Source: an uncultured Actinomycetes bacterium (GTDB lineage: Bacteria; Actinomycetota; Actinomycetes; S36-B12). Taken from it: DNA of 23,716 nt. The DNA lies in assembly GCA_937902285.1 (NCBI GenBank), contig CALGTB010000189.1:1-23716 (forward strand), in the 5' to 3' direction. The number at the start of each line of letters is the position of its first letter. Position 1 is the first letter of the stretch. Made by a program: the position numbers and the translations under genes. Below are positions 1-7,861 of this stretch, piece after piece. Under the pieces are notes generated by a model that was not told where the DNA came from, made no database searches, and saw only the letters and a program-made list of their open reading frames with translations.

Positions 1-714
1 GCTGACTACGAGGCCTGGTGGTCGCTGCTCAGCCGCATGCGCGAGACGTACCCGTTGGGCTACGAGACCCCGAACGACGGAACGCTGTCGCCTCAGTACG
101 CGATCGAGCGTCTCGGGGCCATCTCGGGCCCGGACACGATCTTCACGTCGGGTGTCGGCCAGCACCAGATGTGGGCGGCGCAGTTCATCAAGTACGAGCA
201 CCCGAACACGTGGCTCAACTCGGGCGGGCTCGGGACCATGGGCTACGCCGTGCCGGCCGCCATGGGCGCCAAGGTGGGTCGACCCGACGCAACGGTGTGG
301 GCGATCGACGGCGACGGCTGCTTCCAGATGACGAATCAGGAGCTTGCCACCTGCACCATCAACGACATCCCGATCAAGGTCGCCCTCATCAACAACGGCA
401 ACCTGGGCATGGTGCGTCAGTGGCAGACGCTGTTCTACAACGAGCGCTACTCCAACACCGACCTGCAGTCGCACCGGTTCCCGGACTTCGTGAAGCTCGC
501 GGAGGCGTACGGCTGCTACGGGCTGCGGTGCGAGTCGCCCGACCAGGTGGACATCACGATCGAGAAGGCGATGGCCATGAACGACGCGCCCGTCGTCATC
601 GACTTCGTGGTGCACAAGGACGCCATGGTGTGGCCGATGGTGGCTGCCGGCACGAGCAACGACGAGATCATGGTCGCCCGGGCCATGGCACCCGATTGGG
701 GGAACGACGACTGA
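1..714 (+). CDS. ilvB: Acetolactate synthase large subunit, 3' part (window-truncated)
   Basis: Catalytic subunit of acetohydroxyacid synthase, which condenses two pyruvates to acetolactate (Val/Leu) or pyruvate with 2-oxobutyrate (Ile). Reading frame 1 is open from the first base, so only the C-terminal ~237 residues are present, beginning ADYEAWWSLLSRMRET. This is the thiamine-diphosphate-binding domain: the GDG...NN cofactor motif is seen as GDGCFQMTNQELATCT followed by ALINNGNLGMVRQWQ, a typical AHAS segment. The TGA stop (712-714) overlaps the ilvN ATG by one base, implying translational coupling to the regulatory subunit. The upstream region, where an attenuator would lie, is outside the window. 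Confidence 0.97.
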   Translation, partial: ADYEAWWSLLSRMRETYPLGYETPNDGTLSPQYAIERLGAISGPDTIFTSGVGQHQMWAAQFIKYEHPNTWLNSGGLGTMGYAVPAAMGAKVGRPDATVWAIDGDGCFQMTNQELATCTINDIPIKVALINNGNLGMVRQWQTLFYNERYSNTDLQSHRFPDFVKLAEAYGCYGLRCESPDQVDITIEKAMAMNDAPVVIDFVVHKDAMVWPMVAAGTSNDEIMVARAMAPDWGNDD

Positions 715-1238
715 TGTCCCGACACACGCTCTCCGTCCTCGTCGAGAACAAGCCCGGCGTCCTTGCGCGGGTCGCCAGCCTGTTCTCGCGACGCGGATTC
801 AACATCGAGTCCCTGGCCGTCGGCCCGACCGAGCTTCCCGAGGTCTCGCGCATGACGATCGTCGTGTCCGTCGACGGGCCGATCCTCGAGCAGGTCACGA
901 AGCAGCTCAACAAGCTGATCAACGTCCTGAAGATCGTCGAGCTCGACCCTGACTCCTCCGTCCAGCGCGAGATCATGCTGGTCAAGGTGCGGGCCGACAT
1001 CGACACCCGCTCGCACATCCTCGAGACGGCTCAGCTGTTCCGCGCCAAGGTCGTCGACGTGTCCCCGGATGCGGTCACCATCGAGGCGACAGGGAAGTCC
1101 GACAAGCTCGTCGCCCTCCTGAAGGTGCTGGAGCCGTTCGGCATCAAGGAGCTGGTCAAGTCGGGCATGGTCGCGGTGGGCAGGGGACCTCGGTCCATCA
1201 CCGACCGGGCCGTGCGACCAGTCGAGCGATCCGCCTGA
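714..1238 (+). CDS. ilvN: Acetolactate synthase small (regulatory) subunit
   Basis: Regulatory subunit of AHAS, which binds IlvB and confers valine feedback inhibition. The protein is 174 aa, the usual size for actinobacterial IlvN. The N-terminal ACT domain is evident (HTLSVLVENKPGVLARVASL then RRGFNIESLAVGPTE, about residues 4-40), followed by the ALS_ss_C domain (REIMLVKVRAD ... KELVKSGMVAVGRGPR). The ATG at 714 overlaps the ilvB stop (TGATG), which fixes the start; the same frame runs open upstream to 18 but that part is an ilvB shadow. About 85 nt separate it from ilvC. Confidence 0.97.
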   Translation: MSRHTLSVLVENKPGVLARVASLFSRRGFNIESLAVGPTELPEVSRMTIVVSVDGPILEQVTKQLNKLINVLKIVELDPDSSVQREIMLVKVRADIDTRSHILETAQLFRAKVVDVSPDAVTIEATGKSDKLVALLKVLEPFGIKELVKSGMVAVGRGPRSITDRAVRPVERSA

Positions 1239-1264
1239 CCGGCGGCCGCTCCCGCCTCACCCGC

Positions 1265-1313
1265 TAGCCTTCACTCAATCATTCCGCCTCACGACGAGCC
1301 AGAGACCAAGGAG
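1265..1313 (+). promoter_or_regulatory. Possible ilvC promoter -10 and ribosome-binding site
   Basis: A TAGCCT hexamer (1265-1270) lies 52 nt before the ilvC start and would give an mRNA leader of about 45 nt. AAGGAG (1308-1313) is a strong Shine-Dalgarno 9 nt before the GTG. No short ORF with runs of branched-chain codons lies in this gap. Whether ilvC has its own promoter or is read only from ilvBN cannot be decided from sequence. Confidence 0.4.
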
Positions 1314-1322
1314 CGCACCACA

Positions 1323-2351
1323 GTGGCCGAACTGTTCTACGAAGCCGACGCAGACCTGTCCATCATCCAGAACCGGGTTGTCGCGGTCATCGGCTTCGGG
1401 AGCCAGGGGCACGCGCACGCGATGTCGCTGCGCGACTCCGGTGTCGACGTGCGCGTGGGCCTCGCCGAGGGGTCCCGAAGCCGGGCGAAGGCCGAGGAGG
1501 CGGGCCTGCGGGTCGTCGATCCGGCGACCGCCGCCGCCGAGGCCGACGTCATCATGATCCTGGTGCCCGACCCGGTCCAGGCGAAGCTGTACAAGGAGGC
1601 CATCGAGCCCAACCTCCAGGAGGGCGACGCGCTGTTCTTCGCCCACGGCTTCAACATCCGGTTCGGCTTCATCACGCCGCCGGACTTCGTCGACGTGTGC
1701 ATGGTCGCCCCCAAGGGCCCCGGCCACCTCGTGCGACGTGAGTACGTGGCCGGACGCGGCGTGCCGGCCATCGTGGCCGTGGAGCAGGACGCAACCGGCG
1801 AGGCGTGGCCCCTGGCCCTGTCGTATGCGGCAGCCATCGGCTCCCTGCGCGCGGGCGGCATCAAGACCACCTTCACCGAGGAGACCGAGACCGACCTCTT
1901 CGGGGAGCAGGCCGTGCTGTGCGGCGGCGCCTCGCAGCTGGTGATGTACGGCTTCGAGACGCTCGTCGAGGCCGGGTACCAGCCCGAGGTCGCGTACTTC
2001 GAGTGCCTGCACGAGCTGAAGCTCATCGTCGACCTCATGTACGAGGGAGGCATCGCCAAGCAGCGCTGGAGCGTCTCCGACACTGCCGAGTACGGCGACT
2101 ACGTCTCCGGACCGCGCGTCATCGACCCGCGCGTGAAGGAGAACATGAAGGCCGTCCTGGCGGACATCCAGAACGGCTCGTTCGCCGACCGCTTCATGGC
2201 CGATCAGGCCGCGGGCGGTCCCGAGTTCACAGCGCTCCGGGCCAAGGGCGAGCAGCACCAGATCGAGGGAGTCGGGCGCGAGCTGCGCGGCCTCATGAGC
2301 TGGGTGGCGACGAGCGACGACGACTACGTCGAGGGCACCGCCGCCCGCTAG
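1323..2351 (+). CDS. ilvC: Ketol-acid reductoisomerase (class I, NADPH type)
   Basis: Isomerises and reduces acetolactate or acetohydroxybutyrate to the dihydroxy acid, the second common step of Val/Leu/Ile synthesis. It is 342 aa, the normal class I length. The Rossmann motif GFGSQGHAHAMSLRDSG lies near residues 21-37, followed by VRVGLAEGSRSRAKAEEAGL, whose Arg and two Ser are the usual NADPH phosphate contacts. Metal ligands of the knotted C-terminal domain are visible: D191 and E195 (TETDLFGEQ), E227 and E231 (YFECLHELKLIVDLMYEGG). GTG start at 1323 with AAGGAG 9 nt upstream. A strong hairpin follows the stop. Confidence 0.98.
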   Translation: MAELFYEADADLSIIQNRVVAVIGFGSQGHAHAMSLRDSGVDVRVGLAEGSRSRAKAEEAGLRVVDPATAAAEADVIMILVPDPVQAKLYKEAIEPNLQEGDALFFAHGFNIRFGFITPPDFVDVCMVAPKGPGHLVRREYVAGRGVPAIVAVEQDATGEAWPLALSYAAAIGSLRAGGIKTTFTEETETDLFGEQAVLCGGASQLVMYGFETLVEAGYQPEVAYFECLHELKLIVDLMYEGGIAKQRWSVSDTAEYGDYVSGPRVIDPRVKENMKAVLADIQNGSFADRFMADQAAGGPEFTALRAKGEQHQIEGVGRELRGLMSWVATSDDDYVEGTAAR

Positions 2352-2360
2352 AACGCACCG

Positions 2361-2396
2361 ACGAGGGCCCGCTGCGCTTGCGCGGCGGGCCCTCGT
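2361..2396 (+). terminator. Hairpin terminator after ilvC
   Basis: Perfect 12-bp inverted repeat ACGAGGGCCCGC (2361-2372) / GCGGGCCCTCGT (2385-2396). The 12-nt centre can extend the helix further (GCG/CGC around a CTTG loop). No U-tract follows (CGTGACC), so it is a U-poor terminator of the kind common in high-GC actinobacteria, or an mRNA 3'-end stabiliser. It separates ilvBNC from the serA promoter. Confidence 0.75.
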
Positions 2397-2451
2397 CGTG
2401 ACCGGCCTCACAGCGCGGATCGGGCCGGGTCGGGTGGCGCCGGGGCCCCGA

Positions 2452-2466
2452 TAGACTCCGCGCGTG
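2452..2466 (+). promoter_or_regulatory. serA promoter -10, leaderless arrangement
   Basis: TAGACT (2452-2457) is followed by exactly 6 nt and then the serA GTG (2464-2466). With normal -10 to start-site spacing, transcription would begin at the start codon. No Shine-Dalgarno is present and no convincing -35 is seen. Confidence 0.6.
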
Positions 2467-4047
2467 ACCAAGGCCCGCGTACTCATCGCCGAAGAGCTGT
2501 CTCCCGCCACCGTCGAGGCCCTCGGCCCCGACTTCGAGATCGTGGAGTGCGACGGTGCCGACCGCGCCGCCCTCCTGTCGTCGATCGTCGACGTCGACGC
2601 CATCCTCGTGCGCTCCGCCACCCAGGTCGATGCCGAGGCGATCGCCGCGGCCCCTCGGCTCAAGGTGATCGCCCGCGCCGGTGTCGGGCTGGACAACGTG
2701 GACATCAAGGCCGCCACCCAGGCCGGCGTGATGGTGGTCAACGCCCCAACGTCGAACATCGTCAGCGCTGCCGAGCTTGCGGTGGCCCTGCTCCTCGCCT
2801 CGGCCCGCAATGTCGTGCCGGCCAGCTCGGCCCTCGCCAACGGCGAGTGGAAGCGGTCGAAGTACACCGGGGTCGAGGTCGCCGACAAGGTCGTCGGCGT
2901 CGTCGGACTCGGCAGGATCGGCGTCCTGGTCGCCCAGCGGCTCAGTGCGTTCGGCGTGCGCCTCATCGCCTACGACCCCTACGTGCAGCCCGCCCGTGCA
3001 GCGCAGCTGGGCGTGCGGATGGTGTCGCTCGACGAGCTGCTGGCGGAGAGCGACTTCATCACGGTCCACCTCCCCAAGACGGCCGAGACGGTCGGACTGA
3101 TCGGGGACGCCGAGCTCCACAAGGTGAAGCCGACCGTGCACATCATCAACGCCGCCCGCGGCGGCATCGTCGACGAGGCGGCGCTCTTCGATGCGCTGGT
3201 CGACGGCCGTGTCGCGGGTGCGGGCCTCGACGTCTACGCCAAGGAGCCCTGCACCGACTCTCCGCTGTTCGGCCTCGAGAGCGTGGTGGCGACCCCGCAC
3301 CTGGGTGCATCCACGGACGAGGCCCAGGAGAAGGCCGGCATCGCGGTGGCGAAGTCGGTTCGCCTGGCGCTCTCCGGCGAGCTCGTCCCGGACGCGGTCA
3401 ACGTCCAGGGGGGCCAGCTCGACGAGGCGATCAAGCCGATGCTCCCGCTCGCCGAGAAGCTGGGGTCCATCGCCTGCGGCCTCGCCGACGCCGCCGTCGT
3501 CCGCGTCGACGTGGAGGCCCTGGGCGAGATCGCCGACCACGATGTGCGCGTTCTCGAGCTGTCCGCGCTCAAGGGCGTGTTCCAGATGCTCGTCCATGAC
3601 CCGGTGTCGTTCGTCAACGCGCCCGTCCTGGCCGAGCAGCGTGGTGTCGAGGTCGCCCTCACGTCCGACCGCACGAGCGAGGATCACCGCTCCCTCCTGC
3701 GCGTGACGCTCACGCAGACCGACGGCACCAAGGTCAGCGTCGCGGGCACCGTCACCGGTGCACGCGATATCGGGAAGGTCGTCGAGGTCGACTCCTTCGA
3801 CGTCGACGTTCCGGTCAGCGACCACATGGCCTTCCTGCGCTACCACGATCGTCCCGGCATCGTCGGCATCGTCGGCCGCGTGCTCGGAGAGGCCGGCGTG
3901 AACATCGGCGGGATGCAGGTGAGCCGCGACGAATCCGGTCACGCGCTCATCGTCCTGACTGTCGACTCCGTCATTCCCGTCGACCGCCTCGACGCCATCG
4001 TCACCGAGATCGGCGCGCACTCGGGCAAGGCCGTCGATCTCGGCTGA
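2464..4047 (+). CDS. serA: D-3-phosphoglycerate dehydrogenase
   Basis: NAD-dependent oxidation of 3-phosphoglycerate, the first step of serine synthesis. It is 527 aa, the long SerA type also seen in mycobacteria. Order: substrate domain, Rossmann domain (VVGVVGLGRIGVLVAQRL), catalytic residues R232 (NAARGGIVDEA), E261 (YAKEP) and H279 (TPHLGAST), then the intervening (ASB) domain, and a C-terminal ACT domain (FLRYHDRPGIVGIVGRVLG ... VNIGGMQVSRDESGHALIVL) that usually binds serine for feedback inhibition. GTG start at 2464, preceded by a leaderless-type -10. A permease gene follows within 100 nt on the same strand. Confidence 0.98.
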   Translation: MTKARVLIAEELSPATVEALGPDFEIVECDGADRAALLSSIVDVDAILVRSATQVDAEAIAAAPRLKVIARAGVGLDNVDIKAATQAGVMVVNAPTSNIVSAAELAVALLLASARNVVPASSALANGEWKRSKYTGVEVADKVVGVVGLGRIGVLVAQRLSAFGVRLIAYDPYVQPARAAQLGVRMVSLDELLAESDFITVHLPKTAETVGLIGDAELHKVKPTVHIINAARGGIVDEAALFDALVDGRVAGAGLDVYAKEPCTDSPLFGLESVVATPHLGASTDEAQEKAGIAVAKSVRLALSGELVPDAVNVQGGQLDEAIKPMLPLAEKLGSIACGLADAAVVRVDVEALGEIADHDVRVLELSALKGVFQMLVHDPVSFVNAPVLAEQRGVEVALTSDRTSEDHRSLLRVTLTQTDGTKVSVAGTVTGARDIGKVVEVDSFDVDVPVSDHMAFLRYHDRPGIVGIVGRVLGEAGVNIGGMQVSRDESGHALIVLTVDSVIPVDRLDAIVTEIGAHSGKAVDLG

Positions 4048-4111
4048 GCGGCCGGCAGGTGCCCGGCTCGACAGCCGGATCCGAGCGGGCCTGTGGTGGG
4101 CGCTCCTCGGA

Positions 4112-4969
4112 GTGGTCCTCTTCTCGTTCTCGCTGCCGCTGACGAAGGTCGCCGTCGGCGGATTCGACCCGTTCTTCACCGCGACGGGCCGAGCCGTCAT
4201 CGCCGGTGCCCTGGCGGCAGTCCTGCTCCTGGCCCGCCGGGTCCCGTGGCCGGCGCGCCAGCACCTGAAACCGCTCGTGTTCACCATGCTCGGTGCCGTG
4301 TTCGGCTGGCCGATCCTGCTTGCCCTAGCCCTCGAGCGGACGACGTCGGCGCACGCTGCGGTCATCGCGGCCTTCATGCCCCTGACCACGGCCATCTTCG
4401 CCGTCCTGCGCATGCACGAGCGAGTGCCACGTCAGTTCTGGTTCGCCGCCGGCGCCGGCACGTTCGCGCTCGTGGCTTTCGCGGTGTCCCGCGGGGGAGC
4501 GGAGGGCGGGGACCTTGTCGCCGACCTGCTCATCGTCGGCGCGGTCATCAGCTCGTCGTGGTGCTACGTCGAGGGCGCATCCATCACCAAGGCGATGCCG
4601 GGCTGGCAGGTCATCTCCTGGGTCGTCGTGCTGGCGCTGCCCGTCACCGTCCCCGCGTCAGTCATCCTGTGGTTCACCACCTCGGGCGACTACGACACGA
4701 CCGCCGTCGAGTGGGGGGCGCTCGTGATGCTGGGCCTGTCCTCCATGTACCTCGGGTTCTTCGCCTGGTACCGGGGGCTGTCGATGGCTGGCGCCGCATA
4801 CGGGGGACAGGTCCAGCAGCTCCAGGCCCTGCTCACCCTGCTGTGGTCCGCGCTCCTGCTCGGCGAGCAGGTCAACGCGATCACCATCGCTGCGGCCCTC
4901 GTGGTCGTGGCGTGCGTCGCGTGGGCGCAGCGCAGCCGTCCTGCTGTGACCGTCATGCCCGAGGAGTAG
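4112..4969 (+). CDS. EamA/DMT-family permease
   Basis: Membrane protein of the drug/metabolite transporter superfamily, usually exporting small metabolites; substrate unknown. About ten hydrophobic segments in two EamA repeats are recognisable, e.g. FTATGRAVIAGALAAVLLLA, HAAVIAAFMPLTTAIFAVLR, and near the C-terminus YGGQVQQLQALLTLLWSALL. At the only canonical in-frame start (GTG 4112; 285 aa) half of the first helix would be lost: frame 2 upstream still encodes matching sequence (GLWWALLGVVLFSFSLPLTK) back to a CTG at 4091, with no ATG/GTG/TTG before the next upstream stop. The true start may therefore be non-canonical. Read with serA (64 nt gap at this start) and convergent with the MFS gene. 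Confidence 0.85.
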   Translation: MVLFSFSLPLTKVAVGGFDPFFTATGRAVIAGALAAVLLLARRVPWPARQHLKPLVFTMLGAVFGWPILLALALERTTSAHAAVIAAFMPLTTAIFAVLRMHERVPRQFWFAAGAGTFALVAFAVSRGGAEGGDLVADLLIVGAVISSSWCYVEGASITKAMPGWQVISWVVVLALPVTVPASVILWFTTSGDYDTTAVEWGALVMLGLSSMYLGFFAWYRGLSMAGAAYGGQVQQLQALLTLLWSALLLGEQVNAITIAAALVVVACVAWAQRSRPAVTVMPEE

Positions 4970-4985
4970 GGGGCAGCGCGTCGGC

Positions 4986-6428
4986 CTAGGTGCCGGGCTC
5001 GCGCCAGGAGCGCAGCGCCCACCACTGGGCGAGGGTCAGGGCGAGCAGGACCAGCGTGCCCGCGAGGTAGGCCGCGGTCACCCCGGTCGTGAAGGCGGCC
5101 GGGTCGGCGTGCGCGTTCCCAGTGCCGACGGCCGTGGCCAGCACGGTGCCCAGGATGGCGACTCCGAACGACGCGCCCGCGAACCGCGCCAGCATGCTCG
5201 TCCCCGAGGCCGAGCCGGTGAGCGAGGGCGGCAGGTCGTTGAGGATCACGACGGAGGCGAGGGGGATGACCAGCCCCGTCCCGGCGCCGACGACCACGGT
5301 CCCGACGATCGTGAACGCCGGGGACGCTGCGCCCGCCGTGACGGTGAGGAGACAGAACGACGCCACGAGCAGGACCATCCCGACGGAGATGGTCCGTGCG
5401 GAGCCCCAGGCCGAGGCGAGGCGACCGGCCTGCCGTGACACCAGCCAGAGGGTGACGGCGAAGGGCACGAGGCTGAGGCCGAGCTGGATGGGCGTGGTCT
5501 GCCGCACCACCTGCAGGTCCTGGGCCACGAGGAACACCGAGCCGGTGAAGGCCACGTAGCTGCCGAACAGGCTGATGGACGCCCCCAGCACCCCCCGGCG
5601 CGTCAGCACCCGGACCTCGAACATCGGGGGCACGTGGTGGAGCTCCCACAGCACGAAGCCGGTCAGGGCGATCACGCCCGCCAGTCCCGCCCCGATGACG
5701 GCCGGAGAGCCCCATCCCAGGGATGGGCCCTCGATGACGGCGCCGAGGAAGAGCCCCAGCCCCAGGACGGACAGCAGCGCCCCGATGACGTCGAGGCGTG
5801 CGGTGCCGGCATTCCGCGAACGGGGCAGCACCACGGCGCCCAGGACGATGGTGACGACCATCGCGGGCACGTTGATGAGGAACGCCCAGTGCCAGCTCGC
5901 GACCGAGAGGATCATCCCGCCGGCGATCGGGGACAGGGCGAGGCCGAGGGAGCCGGCGGCCGCCCACGCGGCGACGGCCTTCGCGCGCTGCTCCGGGGGG
6001 AAGAGCACCGCGATGAGGGAGAGGGCAGGCGCGACCACCAGCGCCCCGCCGACGCCCATGATCGTGCGTGCTCCCACGAGCTGGGGAACCGTCGACGAGA
6101 GTCCCGCCGCCAGCGATCCGACAGTGAAGAGCATGACCCCGCTGAGGAAGGTCCACGTGCGGCTGTAGCGCTCGGCGAGGCCGGCCCCCAGCAGCACGAG
6201 GCCGGCCACGGCGATGTTGTAGGAGTCGACCACCCACTGCAGGGACGACATCGAGGCGTCGAGGTCCTCGGCGATCGAGGGCAGGGCCACGTTGGTGATG
6301 GTGATGTCGGCGGCCATGAAGAAGGCCGCGATGACGATGGCGGCGAGCCCGAGGCGCTGCCGTGAACGCGGCGGGGCGGCGGTGGTGGGTGAGGCGAGCA
6401 GCTCGGCCGGGTGATGGATGAGGTGCAC
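4986..6428 (-). CDS. MFS transporter, DHA2 (EmrB/QacA-like) family
   Basis: Proton-coupled drug or metabolite exporter of the 14-helix DHA2 group, in the cytoplasmic membrane. It is 480 aa. The first helix carries the family pattern AADITITNVALPSIAEDL, followed by LQWVVDSYNIAVAGLVLLGAG, motif A-like GLAERYSRTW, and motif C-like GGALVVAPALSLIAV/SLGLALSPIAGG. Hydrophobic segments continue to the C-terminus. GTG start at 6428 preceded by a leaderless-type -10 (CATACT, 6 nt away). No TetR/MarR regulator is adjacent; the divergent neighbour is the 2-epimerase gene. It ends 16 nt from the convergent EamA gene, with no clear terminator between. Confidence 0.9.
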   Translation of the reverse strand: MHLIHHPAELLASPTTAAPPRSRQRLGLAAIVIAAFFMAADITITNVALPSIAEDLDASMSSLQWVVDSYNIAVAGLVLLGAGLAERYSRTWTFLSGVMLFTVGSLAAGLSSTVPQLVGARTIMGVGGALVVAPALSLIAVLFPPEQRAKAVAAWAAAGSLGLALSPIAGGMILSVASWHWAFLINVPAMVVTIVLGAVVLPRSRNAGTARLDVIGALLSVLGLGLFLGAVIEGPSLGWGSPAVIGAGLAGVIALTGFVLWELHHVPPMFEVRVLTRRGVLGASISLFGSYVAFTGSVFLVAQDLQVVRQTTPIQLGLSLVPFAVTLWLVSRQAGRLASAWGSARTISVGMVLLVASFCLLTVTAGAASPAFTIVGTVVVGAGTGLVIPLASVVILNDLPPSLTGSASGTSMLARFAGASFGVAILGTVLATAVGTGNAHADPAAFTTGVTAAYLAGTLVLLALTLAQWWALRSWREPGT

Positions 6429-6434
6429 CGCCGC

Positions 6435-6440
6435 AGTATG
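6435..6440 (-). promoter_or_regulatory. MFS gene promoter -10, leaderless arrangement
   Basis: On the minus strand CATACT is followed by GCGGCG (6 nt) and the GTG start at 6428. No Shine-Dalgarno is visible, so the transcript is probably leaderless. Confidence 0.55.
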
Positions 6441-6507
6441 CCGCGCCCGCCGGGCCGCCGTGGATGGATGCGGCCCCCGGAGGCGAGCGCATCAGGGCGG
6501 TCGCGGC

Positions 6508-6534
6508 TACGATTCCCGCGTCGAGCGAAGGGAG
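6508..6534 (+). promoter_or_regulatory. Possible 2-epimerase promoter -10 and ribosome-binding site
   Basis: TACGAT (6508-6513) and a good Shine-Dalgarno AAGGGAG (6528-6534) lie before the GTG at 6541. The Shine-Dalgarno, 6 nt before the GTG, supports this start over any codon further upstream in the open frame. No convincing -35 is visible. Confidence 0.45.
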
Positions 6535-6540
6535 AGGCGC

Positions 6541-7861
6541 GTGGCAGACGACGACCGTCGGCGGATGATCGTGGTGGTGGGGACGCGGCCGGAGGCCATC
6601 AAGATGTTCCCCGTCATCCACGCCCTCGAGCAGAGCGAGGTCGTGAGGCCCTTCGTCGTGACGACCGGGCAGCACACCGACCTCTGCGACGACGTGCTCG
6701 CCATGGCCGGGATCACGCCCGACGCCCGCCTCACGGTGGATCGCGTGTCGGGGACCATCAATGAGCTGTCGGCCCAGGTGATGGCGAAGCTCGGGGCGCT
6801 GATCGCGGACCTCCAGCGCGATGAGGTTCCGGGCGCCCGACCGCACACCATCGCCACGCTCGTGCACGGCGACACGAGCTCCGCGATGGCGGCCGGGCTC
6901 GCGTCGGCGCAGGCCGGCGTGCCGGTGGTCCACGTGGAGGCGGGGCTCCGCACGTACAACCCGCGCGGGCCCTTCCCCGAGGAGATGAACCGACAGGTGA
7001 TCTCCAGGATCGCCGTGGTCCAGATCGCCCCGACCATGGCGAACAAGGCCAATCTCGTGCGCGAGATGGTGCCGGACGACCACATCTACTGCTCGGGCAA
7101 CACCAGCATCGACGCCCTGCTGTGGGCCACGAAGCAGCCGGTCACCTGGACCTACCCCGAGCTCGGAGACCTCGTCGCCTCCGGCCGCCCCATCATCGTC
7201 GCGACCCTGCATCGTCGCGAGAACTGGCCGCATCTCGCGGACATGGCAACGGCGCTGGACCGCATCACCTCCGCCAGGCCGGATGTCACGATCGTGCTTC
7301 CGCTGCACCCCAATCCCGCAGTGCAGGAGATCATCCGCGAGGTCCTGGGCGGCAACCCCAACGTCCTGCTCGTCGATGCCCTGGGCTACATCGAGTTCGC
7401 CCACCTCCTGGACGCGGCCACCCTCGCCATCACCGACTCGGGCGGGATCCAGGAGGAGGCCCCGAGCGTCGGGACACCCGTCCTCGTCGCACGCTCGGAG
7501 ACCGAGCGACAGGAGGGGGTGGCGGCGGGCACCCTTCGCCTCGTCGGGGTGGATCCGGACGTCATCGTCGGCACGGCTCTGGAGCTGCTCGACAACCCGC
7601 ATCTCCTGCAGGAGATGCGGCAGGCAGACAACCCTTTCGGCGACGGACGGGCGGCCGACCGCATCAGGCGGCTGACGGAGTACCTGGTGACCGGCACCGA
7701 GCCGCCGCGCGCGTTCGGCACGGGCATCAGCCGCGAGGCCGTGCTGCAGGCCACCGGCTACCGGGACGCCGCGGCGACTGCCGACCTCACCGAGGACGAG
7801 CGGCTCGACGAGACTGCCGACCGGGTCGCAAGCCCGGGCCGCACCACCTTCAAGGGCGCGC
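6541..7861 (+). CDS. wecB: UDP-N-acetylglucosamine 2-epimerase (non-hydrolysing); stop codon missing
   Basis: Interconverts UDP-GlcNAc and UDP-ManNAc in the cytoplasm for surface polysaccharide synthesis. Family motifs are clear: VVVGTRPEAIKMFPV at the N-terminus, HGDTSSAMAAGLASA, HVEAGLRTYNPRGPFPEEMN, CSGNTSIDAL, ATLHRRENW, and TDSGGIQEEAPSVGTPVL with TERQEGV (nucleotide and allosteric binding). The conserved enzyme ends near residue 385, followed by a ~55-residue tail. The third-position GC pattern shows frame 1 coding up to about 7860. No stop then occurs: the frame stays open until TGA 9253-9255, through the whole GT2 gene, where its translation becomes an Arg/Gly/Pro-rich shadow. The end given here is the limit of credible coding, not a stop codon. 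Confidence 0.85.

Noticed and set aside
1239..1322. Attenuator leader ORF before ilvC
   Set aside because: No ATG/GTG ORF with Ile, Val or Leu runs and no terminator hairpin is present.
2293..4413. A 706-codon minus-strand open frame over serA
   Set aside because: Antisense shadow of serA, which has full-length family motifs.
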